5,003 nucleotides of DNA from UBA6019 sp036570145 (GTDB lineage Bacteria > Chloroflexota > Dormibacteria > Dormibacterales > Dormibacteraceae), in assembly GCA_036570145.1 (NCBI GenBank), contig DATCPJ010000145.1, positions 1 to 5,003 of the forward strand. Reading direction: 5' to 3'. Both the position numbers and the translations under genes were made by a program. The notes under the pieces were generated by a model, which saw nothing but the letters and a program-made list of their open reading frames with translations, was not told the DNA's origin and ran no database searches. Of the stretch, positions 4,972 to 5,003 are shown one piece after another; positions within the stretch are counted from its first letter, which is position 1; each line of letters begins with the position of its first letter.

Positions 4972-5003
4972 CTCCGACCCCCCCCCGCGGCGCGACGCTG
5001 GTC

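Noticed and set aside
4978..4986. Run of nine C as a phase-variable tract
   Set aside because: It lies outside any recognised gene or promoter spacer, and a homopolymer in this position may also be a sequencing artefact.

Overview
The window comes from a GC-rich bacterium. Its coding regions strongly favour G or C at third codon positions, GTG starts are used, the tRNA genes encode their CCA ends, and two genes seem to have almost no 5' leader. An actinobacterial or Chloroflexota/Dormibacterota-like host would fit, but that is inference; no gene here fixes the phylum.

Layout, left to right. Bases 1-603 (minus strand) hold the N-terminal 201 codons of an IS110-family transposase with the full DEDD catalytic set; its C-terminal part lies beyond the left edge. 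Bases 604 to about 921 are probably the element's left-end non-coding region, where IS110-group elements encode their bridge RNA. A minus-strand GTG start with a near-perfect ribosome binding site lies at 948. It may be the start of a host gene cut by the element, or a small ORF. Between 976 and 1063 there are a short hairpin, a strong minus-strand terminator (1000-1029) and a foldable tRNA trailer. A tRNA-Leu(CAA) gene follows at 1083-1168 (minus).

In the middle, a plus-strand gene (1244-2671) encodes a 475-residue membrane-anchored FecR-domain protein. It has a good promoter (1204-1232) only 11 bases before its ATG. It lies between two minus-strand tRNA-Leu genes; the second, tRNA-Leu(UAG), is at 2691-2774.

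The right half is a compact minus-strand cluster, read from right to left: a FixX-like ferredoxin (4592-4879), thioredoxin reductase TrxB (3595-4542), an alpha/beta hydrolase (2754-3614) and tRNA-Leu(UAG). The hydrolase start overlaps the end of trxB. The hydrolase stop codon lies inside the D-arm of the tRNA, so making the tRNA and keeping an intact hydrolase message from one transcript should exclude each other. The cluster joins an ETF-linked ferredoxin to NADPH-dependent thiol reduction, which suggests redox housekeeping; the hydrolase substrate is unknown.

Bases 4880-5003 hold a probable -10 element for fixX, a G/C-tract hairpin that may end an upstream gene, and a run of nine C. No coding sequence was recognised there. 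No CRISPR array, riboswitch or replication origin was seen.
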